A DNA stretch of 64,000 bases, from contig CM022951.1 of NCBI GenBank assembly GCA_012931725.1, positions 77,430,453-77,494,452 on the forward strand, given 5' to 3'. Numbering within the stretch: position 1 is the first letter of the stretch; the number at the start of each line of letters is the position of its first letter. The notes under the pieces are model-generated. The model was not told the origin of the DNA, made no database searches, and worked only from the letters and a program-made list of their open reading frames with translations. This stretch comes from Litsea cubeba. Lineage: Eukaryota; Streptophyta; Magnoliopsida; Laurales; Lauraceae. The translations under genes were made by a program, and so were the position numbers. Positions 55,500 through 64,000 of the stretch are shown one piece after another.

Positions 55500-55974
55500 C
55501 TTTTTTTTCATCACAAATATATTTTTTTGTCGAGAAAAACTATTTTATTTTTATTATTTGAAAACCTCTCAAATCCTCTACCAACCGACGCTAATTTTCG
55601 TCGGTAGATAATTTTTCATTGTTAAAGGACTCTGATTTTTAATTTTTCTAAAAACTAAATTAAACATTACCCCAACGTTTTACAAATAACATCAGTAAAT
55701 GTTCATTTTACCAACGTCATATAATTCGTCGATAATAGTATCTGATAGTTTTACTGACGTAAAATAAAAATCGGACAGGATTTTCTAACACTTCAGCCCG
55801 CTGGGGGTCCGAAACGGGAAACGGCCCCCGAAAAGAAGTGAAAACTTGCGAGAGCACTTTTCTCAAGGGTAAGGTAACTTGACGGAATTGACGGTTCGCA
55901 AGGACTCCCAGTTATAAAATTATAAGGGAAGCATAGGATTTTCCAACCATTAGGTTCGTAAACGGCCCGCCGAG
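55500..55974 (-). repeat. CACTA family internal block (inverted relative to the small element)
   Basis: Contains CGTCGG/CCGACG remnants (55580-55790) and then the complement of the 3960-4295 block (complement of CCGTCAATTCCGTC, GCGGGCCGTTTACGAACC, GGAAAATCCTATGCTT). Shows that the 22-kb and 3.5-kb CACTA elements share internal as well as terminal sequence. Confidence 0.75.
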
Positions 55975-58679
55975 TAGGGGTGCACATCGGGTCGGGTTCC
56001 GGGTTATCGGACCGGGTTTGACCCGACCCGGTATTTTTAAGACCTCTGAACCCGGTCCGATAACCCTGTTAAGTAAAACCGGGTTATCGGGTTCCCGGGT
56101 CACCGGGTTACCGAGTTATCGGGTTCGGGTTTCGGGTGACCTGATAACCCAGGAAGAAACTACGTACCATCGTTGGCTGGTTGATGATATCTGCCTCAAG
56201 TCACCAATTTGCATCTCTCGGCTCACTCTCACCATCTCAAGATACCTCTCAACTTTCTCTGCTTAGGGTTTTTGGGATTTCTTCAACTTCTGCAATGATT
56301 CCTTTTTCTGTTGACATCGAAATCTTTGAATGCTATTTTGCAATCTGTGGTTTCTTGTTTGGATTTGTTGAAGTGGGTTTGGAGCATAGATGGGTTCGAA
56401 TCTGTTATCTTGTGAATGAGTCCTCCAGAATGGGGTTTAAAGACATCGACCAGAAAGTACAGAGACGAACGAGATCGAGAAAGAGACCATCACAAAGACC
56501 TCGATCTCCAGCACGATCGAAATCGAGATCACAAGCATAGAAGCAGTCGCGACGCGGAGGATCGGCACCACCGCGACGACAAACGATCCTAAAAAAAACA
56601 ACGGTTTGGATTATCACACAGAAACGTCTACATATAAAAAAAAAAACAAAAAAGAATTAGGGTTGCCTAAGTTGGGCAATGTAGCACTGCATCTTTCCGC
56701 TTTTGACAAATACAACTGCATAACATGGGAGGCATCACCTAAAAACCGAGGAGATCGATGATGCATCTTCTGAAGTTACATGCTTATATTTTCTTGTAGA
56801 TTCGCTTGGTTACTATGTTCTTGGATTCATCATTAATCGACATGGCATTGCACATCTCAACCTAGTACTCATCATAATGAGGTTTCGAATTCTTCAAACA
56901 AACGGCCCGCCGTGGGTTCCCGGAAGCATCGGATTTCCGGTCCGGCCGAAAATGAAGGACCGGACCAGACCACTTGAACGTGGTCCTATCCGGTCTGGTC
57001 CAGTCCAAAACGGTCCGGTTGGACCACTTAAACCGGTCCAGACCGGTTTAAAATTTTCAACCAATTATAAATGGTTGATTTATAATTAGGGGCATCGATT
57101 TCTTTCAGCTATGCATCTCGTAATTCATACTTGTTATTCAGATATGCATTCTGCAATTTGTTGACCCCCCATTTTCCCGTTCGGGCAGCATCAATGACAC
57201 CAATCGTATGTGGGTCCCACCCCAGATGGGTGAACAACAAGGGATCTTCACTATCGAACAATCTCAAAGCACCCCAGTCACCTGACAACAAATTTTATAA
57301 GAGATGATGCAGAGTTGCAGACCCTGCCTTCAACACTTCACCAAACAACCATAAAACAACAAAAAATGAACAGAATCATAACGAAAATAAACAAACAACC
57401 AATATGCTACTAATCTTCGAAATAGACAACACAACCACATAGAAACAGCACATCGATTCTCCAATCGCCTACTCAAAACTCTCCCAGATTAGGGGGAAAA
57501 CGTCAAGCCCTACCATCGAGTTGGAATCGGCATTCATTTGGTATTGATTACCTCTGCATTTTTTTTGTTGAAGGGATCGATGAAAGAGATGTTTTAGAAA
57601 CACTGGAAACGGCGTTCGAGATCGAGAAATGTTCTCCGAATCAAGCGAGAAAAGAGGATTTATGCTTTGCGAGTTCAAAACCCTAGATCGATATGGATAT
57701 GTTGAGGAGATGGTGATGGAGATTTTCGAAGTAACGATGGTTTAATGGTTTTAGAATTTTAGTAGTCCAAATCCGGTCCGGTCCGGTCAATCCGGATATA
57801 ACCGGTTTTTCAAGTCCGGTCTGGACCGGACCGAATTTGGACCACTAAAACCACAAATCCAATCTGGATAGGTCCGTTTTTATGGTCCGGTCTGGTATGC
57901 GGCCTGGTTCTGTCAAGACCTCAAGCAAGGCAAGACTGACAAGCTCTTGCTACCAAACCTTTTGAGTCTCTCTAACCCCAAAAGTCTAAGAAGCAAAGGA
58001 AACAAAGAGATGTTTCTCCACTCTACAAAGAAAGAAAAAGACCCCCCAGGAGAACATCAAGACAGACAAGAAATGGAAGCAGTGCAAACTGCAGACATAG
58101 GAAATGGCAAGTGTTCTTTTCAAGAGGAATCGGTTGTTTTGGATGTCCGAAATGAGCTTTATATTGCAGAGACTGAGCCACTGCCAGAGATGAGATGGAG
58201 GGGTTTTGAGGAAGAAAAAGGAAAGCCAGAGATGGTGGGAAGCATGCTGTAAAGGATTAAAAGTTGGTGTGTGTGAGTTATGTAATTAGAGCTGTACAAT
58301 ACTATATGAATTTGATTAGTGAAATACTAAATGAATAAAATAATTAGTGATCTGGGTGCATGGTGCACAAATCGCACCCTCACAGGTGGAGTGTCCATAT
58401 CGTTGATCTAATTAAACCCCATTCGTTCAGTTTGTTCTGTCGATCTAAACTGTGCATTTAATTAGTGCATTCCACAAATCACATGAGTAAATAATTGCAC
58501 TGGTCAAATGATTTATGCCGTTTAAAAAAAAAAAAAAAAAGTAACCGGGTTACCCGGTAACCCGGCAAACCTGGATAGAGCTTACCAGGTATTCGGTCGG
58601 GTTCCCAGTGTGCATAACATAATCGGGTCGGGTGAAACCCAGCCCGATAACCCGGGACCCGACTCGATGTACACCCCTA
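55975..58679. mobile_element. hAT-like non-autonomous element, compound
   Basis: Ends TAGGGGTGCACATCGGGTCG and complement TAGGGGTGTACATCGAGTCG, with many GGGTTATCGGG/CCCGATAACCC motifs near both ends. A second set of GGTCCGGT/ACCGGACC-rich ends lies inside (about 56905-57060 and 57770-57920), suggesting a nested second element. Between them are short gene-like pieces, including an Arg/Ser/Asp-rich stretch near 56440-56570 similar in composition to RS-type splicing proteins. No 8-bp duplication is evident, so ends may be eroded. Confidence 0.65.
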
Positions 58680-58906
58680 ATTATACAGGTCGCAAGCAGA
58701 GGATGGAAAAGAGGAACATGAACAGGAAAGGGTGCAGGATGTGCATTTATGTGTGGTAAATATATGAGATAGGCAGTTGGTACCCATATAACAGTTATTT
58801 AACAATGAATAAAACACAAGGGATAGAGAGAGAGATCGAAGAGATGGGAAAGGGAATGGTTTTGGCCTTGGGGATATATATTTGTATACATTTGGACCCC
58901 TTAATA

Positions 58907-60322
58907 TTTTGTCGGTAAATAATTAAAATAAAAGTAAAAAAATATTTTACCAACGTTTACATTTTCGTCGGTAAAATAAATCGAAACAGTAAAATAAAAA
59001 ATGAAAACACATTTACCGACGTTTTCTTTCGTTGGAAAATAATTAAGATAAAAAGAAATAATATTGTACCGACGTTTTATTTTTCATCGGTCAAATAATC
59101 GACAAAAGTAAAATAAAAAATGGAAAAATCATTTACCGACGTTTTTTTTCATCGGTAAATAATTAAAATAAAATATAATAATATTTTACCGACATTTTAT
59201 TTTTCGTCGGTAAAATAATAGACAAAAGTAAAATAAAAATGGACAAGGAATTTACTGACGTTTTTTTTCGACGGTAAATAATTAAAATAAAAACAATAAA
59301 TATGTTACCGACGTTTTATTTTTCGTCGGTAAAATAATCGACAACAGTAAAATAAAAAATAGAGAAAACATTTACCGACATTTTTTTTTCGTCGGTAAAT
59401 AATTTAAATAAAAAATCAATAATATTTTACTGACGTTTTATTTTTGTTCGCTAAAATAATAGACAAAAGTATAATAAAAAATGGAAAAATATTTACCAAC
59501 ATTTTGTTTCGTCGGTAAATAATTAAAATAAAAATAAATAATCTTTTACCGACGTTTTATTTTTCGTCAGTAACATAATCGACAAAAGTAAAATAAAAAT
59601 GGAAAAAAAATCACCGACGTTTTAGTTTCGTCGGTAAATAATTAAAATAAAAATAAAAATATTTTACCGACGTTTTATATTTCGTGGGTAAAAAAATCGA
59701 AAAAAGTAAAATAAAAAATGGAAAAAACATTTACCCACGTTTTTTTTTTCGTCGGTAAATAATTAAAATAAAAATAAAAAATATTTTACCGACGTTTTAT
59801 ATTTCGTGGGTAAAAAAATCGAAAAAAGTAAAATAAAAAATGGAAAAAACATTTACCCACGTTTTTTTTTCGTCGGTAAATAATGAAAATAAAAATAAAT
59901 AATATTCTACCGACGTTTTATATTTCGTCGGTAAAATAATAGACAAAACTAAAATAAAAAATGGAAAAAATATTTACCGACGAAACCAAACGTCGGTAAA
60001 ATAATTAAAATAAAAATAATTAATATTTTACCGACGTTTTAATTTTCGTCGGTAAATAGATAATTTTTTTTAGATTAAGAATAATTTTGAATAAACTTTT
60101 GCCGACGAATTCCTCAAAAACGTCGGTAAAATCCTAACTTTTACCGACGTTTAATTAAAAAACGTCGGTAAAAGTACATTTTTACCGACGAAATTTTAAA
60201 CGTCGGTAAAAAGATATTTTTAGCAACGAAATTTAAAAAACGTCGATAAAAGCATAACTTTTGCCGACGAAATTAGAAAACGTGGCTAAAAAACGTGGCT
60301 AAAAGTGCAAGTTGTTGTAGTG
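58907..60322 (-). repeat. Right subterminal array of the 22-kb CACTA (about 120-bp period)
   Basis: Ten units of about 120 bp, each with GTCGGTAAATAATTAAAATAAAA followed by TTTTACCGACGTTTTAT and TCGACAAAAGTAAAATAAAA in parts, begin near 58911, 59032, 59153, 59273, 59393, 59513, 59632, 59754, 59875 and 59992. The last about 250 bp change to denser CGTCGG(T/C)AAAA inverted pairs next to the TIR. Confidence 0.88.
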
Positions 60323-60325
60323 ATA

Positions 60326-60578
60326 TCAAATGGCTTCCTCCCAAAACTCTCAAAACTCATGTACCCACTATTCTCGTGGCCAAAGCTCTCAACGTTCTCG
60401 TGGCCAAAGCTCTAACGTGATGCTGAAATTTGATACTGTCACTGCGGGCATAGGGCTGCTTCTATAAGCATTATAAAGGGATTTAGACACTTCTCAAAAA
60501 GAAAATTCACAATCACAGAACCAAAAATCATGAACCCATAATGCAACCAGCTGAAATCAAATCTACATAGCTGTTACT
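60326..60578 (+). pseudogene. GRF zinc-finger-like N-terminal exon remnant
   Basis: ATG at 60330 opens a Ser/Gln-rich start (MASSQNSQNSCTHYSRGQ); one base out of frame, near 60433, CHCGHRAA appears, the first half of a GRF-type zinc finger as found in transposon-encoded or captured small plant proteins. The CACTA target site is 7 bp upstream of the ATG, so the 22-kb insertion separates this frame from its promoter. A third CACTA starts at 60579. Confidence 0.5.
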
Positions 60579-61496
60579 CACTACAAGAAAAAAGGGTTTT
60601 TCCGGCGATTTAATAAGCGCCGGGAAAAAAATCGCTGCTAATGGTATTTTTTTGCGGCGAAATAAATAACGTTGCATGGTTTTGAGATGTATGTGACCAT
60701 CGCTTTTTTTACAGCGATTTTAGTAACTGTTGCGGCGATTTAGTTAGTTGCAAATGTTATTTAATCATCTGCAACGGTTTATTTCGCCGGAAATCCAAAT
60801 GCCATTAAATTATTTTCCCCTCCCCGCCTCCAAAAAATCCTTTTTCCCTCTCCCGCGTCACTCATTTCTTTCTTTCTGGCGCGCAGTTCTCCCATTTCCC
60901 TCCAAAGTCTCTGTTCCCCACCTTCTTCATCGTTCCCACCTCACGGTTTCCACCTTCTTCATCGTTCCCACCTTCTCCCTCCCTTTCCAGAACCCATCTC
61001 GATCGCCCTTTCCAGCACTCACACTCACTCGTCCTTCATCGGAACCCCACGCAAGCCATCACCTGCGCAGAAATTCCACACGAGAAGCAGGTAATATCAT
61101 CTCTCCCTTCTCTAATCTCTCTCAATCTATTTCATCCCTGTTTTTCCATTTTCGTCTCTTTTGTTGGGGGTTTTAGTGGGCATTTTTCTTTGCAGAGATT
61201 CGATAGGGTATGCAGAGATTGATTTGGGGTTTTGCATATATTGGTTGGGTTTTGCAGTAATTGGTTTGGGGCAAAAAGTAAAAAAGGTGTTTTGTTGGTG
61301 GAGTTGCAGTTGATAGGATGAATTTTGGGGGTTTTGTTGATGGAGTTCTATGGAGTTTTATCAGCAATATTAAGTCTAGTATACTGCAGATCATCTAATA
61401 ACATGAGATGCACAAATACACTAACGTGTTCTGATTGCAATAATCCTATCACCAGCATTGTTTTCCAATCTTACATAAGGATCAAGGGTGTTCTTG

Positions 61497-61648
61497 TAGA
61501 CATACTACTACTAGAATCACATCAATTGCATGAAAGTATTTCATGTCAAAAAGATGAAAATTTTTTTATTTCATTTAACACTTTCTCATTTGTGTCAAAC
61601 ATCAACATATCATCTATATGTAGGTCAACCACAAGTGATTTTGAACAA
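61497..61648 (-). pseudogene. Ty1-copia reverse transcriptase relic
   Basis: The minus strand reads VVDLHIDDMLMFDTNEKVLN and, after a small shift, a degraded FDMKYFHAIDVIL, matching the copia RT block around YVDDM and the following DMKDLG-type motif. About 50 codons with stops. The source element is otherwise not visible. Confidence 0.6.
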
Positions 61649-62039
61649 CTTTCCAGTAGGTCTATCGTGCTGCTCTTAGTAGCTTCCTGCTTCAGTCTTT
61701 GGAGCAATGAAAATGGATATGGTTGGATGGCTTTCTTGGATGCTGTAGCTGAAGTGTTTGGCTTTCTTTAGCTTCAGGCTTGCTTTGCAGTTGTCTAAGC
61801 TGGTTTTCTGGGGGTAGGTTTGCAGGTTTATAGTTGGTTGCATATGGGCCATTTTTTCTGCTGAGAGGTGCCCTGTTTTGGCCCTGGTTTTTGCTTCCAG
61901 GGGTTTACTTTCAGTGGGATTGATGCTGCAGCAGCCCTTTCTTCCTTTGTTAGTTTTGAAGGTCTTTCTAAGAAGTCCAAGTCTAGGGTTTATCTACTGA
62001 TTCGGTTAGGAGATGCTTCTACTGCTGCCTGCTCCTTTT

Positions 62040-62352
62040 TCTCTCTTTCTCTGCTTGCTGGTTAGCTTTTAGGCTGCAGGGTAGGCTTAGTAGGTTGTAG
62101 CACAGGTTTTTGCTCCAAGTTCTTTGGGCTGGCTCCATTGGCTTGGTTTCTTTGTGGCAGTTGTTCAGGCCCTGTCTGAGTTGCTCCAATTTATTTGGGC
62201 TGTCTGAGTGCTTTATTTTGGTTATTTTCTTTTGATTAGGGGAGTCCATCTCCTCCTTTTTTGTCTTTATATTTTGGTGTATTTTTATTTCTTCTGTTCC
62301 TAAGGGTTTCAACCCTTTTTCTCTCAATACAGTCTTACCAATTAGCAAAAAA
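62040..62352 (+). mobile_element. Probable LINE 3' end
   Basis: A T-rich 3' region (GTCTTTATATTTTGGTGTAT, CTAAGGGTTTCAACCC) runs into CAATACAGTCTTACCAATTAGC and a short A-run, the layout of truncated plant L1-type tails. There is no coding part. Weak call. Confidence 0.4.
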
Positions 62353-63051
62353 ATTGTCTCACATCTCTAAAACTTAATGTGCATCCTACATTTGTCCTCA
62401 TCATGCACACACACCTACTCACAATCCTAAATGAATATTGTTATCCAACTTCAAAACATAGAAAATCTCCCAATTTGTATGATTTAAAGAAATCCTTCCC
62501 AGAAGTAGGATGGTTAGAACTTAGAAACCCAATCTCAACAACACCCTCAACATGTTGGCACTATCCTTAGATTCTTCATTTCTCTGTCCTTTACCTACTT
62601 ATTTTCCCTTTTAAGGTTGCAATATCTTCTCTTCATGTGATTATTCCTTTTTTTTTCCTAATAACCAAGAAAGCACTCAAATCTCATTTTTCGTTTTATC
62701 TTCAAACTTTTCCATGATTTCTCCTGATCATGCAGCTTTCTATAACTCTTTTTCCCCTTTTCTTGTTGACCAATGCTTTTGAGTAAGATAAATCTGTAGA
62801 TTTTCTTTATGTTTCTTTCTTAAGTAAGCTACTTCTATCTTAAATCATGTTAACCACACTATTCAAGAAGGAATTACTTCGAGGTGTCACCGATATTTCT
62901 CAATTGTGAAATAAAGAGGTATGGAGTAAAATAGCTTGTAGCTCATCATCTAACACCAACTTCATAAAAACAACCTAAATAACAATTCTATACATGATAT
63001 ATAGAGAATATTCTAAGAATGTTCGATATGATATCACAAGGATGAGTTTAT
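62353..63051. other. Spacer without a gene
   Basis: AT-rich; nothing recognised. Confidence 0.5.
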
Positions 63052-63245
63052 GTTAGATTAGTAATGTGTGATATTAGTGTTTGTGATGTGATTAGGATAT
63101 TCTAGGATTTAAATAGTTTGCTATCTAGTTATTTTGTGATTAGGTTAGATTAGAATTATGATGTACGTGATTAAGAAATCTGTATTATAATTTATAAGTT
63201 TGTATGTACATCTATATAAGCTCTCAGTAATTGATCCCCCTTTTT
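63052..63245 (+). mobile_element. LTR-like fragment (copia-type)
   Basis: Starts TGTTAGATTAG, contains repeated GATTAGGATAT/GATTAGGTTAGATTAG and a TATATAAGCTCTCAG core promoter. The layout suits the U3/R part of a copia LTR, but no second LTR, PBS or target duplication is visible. Confidence 0.35.
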
Positions 63246-64000
63246 AAATTTCAATATCCTCCATTTTGACCTTTCAAACCATCTGATTTGAGCCATTATT
63301 GGGTCAACCATTCCATTTGTGGTGCTTGCCTCCATATCAATTTAAACACAAAATCAAATGTCAAGCTTTCTAAACTGAAACCTATGAGCTAGGACCCCAA
63401 CATATTTTCCTAAACGTTGTTCTCATACCAGTACTGATCACTTGTTGGGAAGCAAAGCCTTACCATGTATGTATAAATTAAATGGAAAAAACAAAAGCCC
63501 TAAATTAGGTATCCATATGAATCAAGAAAATAACAAATCAAAATCAAATCAAATCAAGATATAAAACCACATTATCAGATTCATGTGGAAAAACCTGTCA
63601 ATGAGAACCTGAGCCAAATCTGCAAGCAAAAAACTATATATATATATAAAATTAAGAGAGTACAATGCTTTTCTTCTCATGTATGTGCTTAGAACTTAAA
63701 GCGTATCTGTTTGTTTTCTATTCAAGACCTACTTTCTCACAGGGTTCAACAAAAATCAAAACCATAACAAAAGAGTGAAGGATCCTTAGATTTTTAACTC
63801 CAAAGGAAACCCTTTTTTCTCCACTTAGACAAGAGCTCTTGAAAAAAGAAAAGAAGAGAAACTCAAAACTGACTTCTTTTTCTTTTGGGTTTTCTTCTTT
63901 TTCCTCTATAACATAAAGAGGGGCACTTCTGATGGAGCTAGAACCCATGGCACTCACAACCCTGATTTTACTCTCTTTGACAAGTAGGTCTCTATATAAC
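63246..64000. other. Window end, no supported gene
   Basis: A minus-strand frame at 63718-63957 (from GSSSIRSAPLYVIEEKEEN) has possible gene composition but would need exons beyond 64000. Left unassigned. Confidence 0.3.

Larger units (their letters stand above)
38339..60322 (-). mobile_element. 22-kb CACTA (En/Spm) transposon carrying host-gene fragments
   Basis: Left end CACTACAAGAAAATGAACTT and right end, read inward, CACTACAACAACTTGCACTT; target duplication ATA at 38336-38338 and 60323-60325. Both ends carry CGTCGG/CCGACG subterminal arrays. End types (TGGTGACG left, AGCCACG right) mirror the small CACTA at 2357, confirming these are partner ends. Its genes run on the minus strand, so its 5' end is at 60322: TNP2-type transposase (50465-46860), then a Ptta/EnSpm-type protein (46687-44313). 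Remaining space holds fragments of at least four unrelated host genes, a GA-rich tract and a hAT-like insertion. Confidence 0.9.
60579..64000 (+). mobile_element. Start of a third CACTA element, right end not found
   Basis: CACTACAAGAAAAAAGGGTT at 60579, preceded by ACT, followed by GGCGATTT/AAATCGC subterminal motifs (60610-60795), a different family from the CGTCGG elements. No matching TAGTG end was found before 64000, so the true extent is unknown and the interval given is an upper limit within the window. Sequence at 60810-61090 (CT-rich, tandem CACCTTCTTCATCGTTCCCA) looks like a captured 5' untranslated region with a following GT. Confidence 0.6.

Noticed and set aside
54595..55514. Several long open frames on both strands (up to 304 codons) of Ser/Leu or Arg/Glu repeats
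   Set aside because: They are a by-product of the GA/CT-rich tract; no protein-like composition or start context.
56181..56540. 119-codon frame ending in an Arg/Ser-rich stretch as a possible splicing factor
   Set aside because: The RS-like part is short, and a different frame gives an equally plausible Arg/Asp-rich stretch; kept only as a note under the hAT-like element.
63718..63957. 79-codon minus-strand frame near the window edge
   Set aside because: Some gene-like composition but no recognisable domain and no splice evidence; context lies outside the window.

Overview
The window looks like a flowering-plant nuclear segment, probably a eudicot. It has low gene density, AT-rich spacers, GT-AG introns, a plant laccase, and the usual plant transposon lineages (CACTA/EnSpm, Ty3-gypsy Tat lineage, Ty1-copia, TRIM, hAT and Tourist-like MITEs, LINE). 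All calls were made by reading the sequence and six-frame translations; nothing was searched against a database.

Layout. 1-1446: tail and 3' LTR of a Tat-like gypsy element. 1665-1850: antisense fragment of 18S rDNA. 2023-8536: about 3-kb solo LTR (TSD ACCGG), itself split by a 3.5-kb CACTA element (2357-5877, TSD CCT). 9062-11798: mosaic of an inverted repeat, TRIM units and a Ty1-copia remnant. 13268-14128: Tourist-like MITE. 14541-31361: a complete seven-exon laccase gene on the minus strand. Its first intron is 13.75 kb because it holds a foldback element, a hAT MITE (TSD CATATAAG) and an 11.2-kb decayed Tat-lineage gypsy element (LTRs 19974-20762 and 30384-31167, TSD AGTAC). 33993-36562: intron-containing pseudogene of the C9orf78/Hep59 splicing-factor family, followed by a NAP1-like exon fragment.

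38339-60322 is one 22-kb CACTA element (TSD ATA). It encodes an apparently intact four-exon TNP2-type transposase (1106 aa) and a seven-exon Ptta/En/Spm-type second protein that is open except for one extra G. Around these genes sit fragments of unrelated host genes: a PPR protein C-terminus, two exons of FIGNL1, the first three exons of an unidentified small gene, and the last exon of an AGC-VIII kinase. This gene-carrying element is the most noteworthy item. It landed 7 bp upstream of the start codon of a GRF-zinc-finger-like reading frame. A third CACTA, with a different subterminal motif, starts at 60579 and runs towards the window end, where copia, LINE and LTR relics lie.

The only clearly functional host gene is the laccase (secreted multicopper oxidase, monolignol/phenol oxidation). 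The rest is nested transposable elements or gene debris. The small CACTA at 2357 and the 22-kb CACTA have matching end types in opposite orientation, so the small one may be a deletion derivative mobilised by proteins of the larger.
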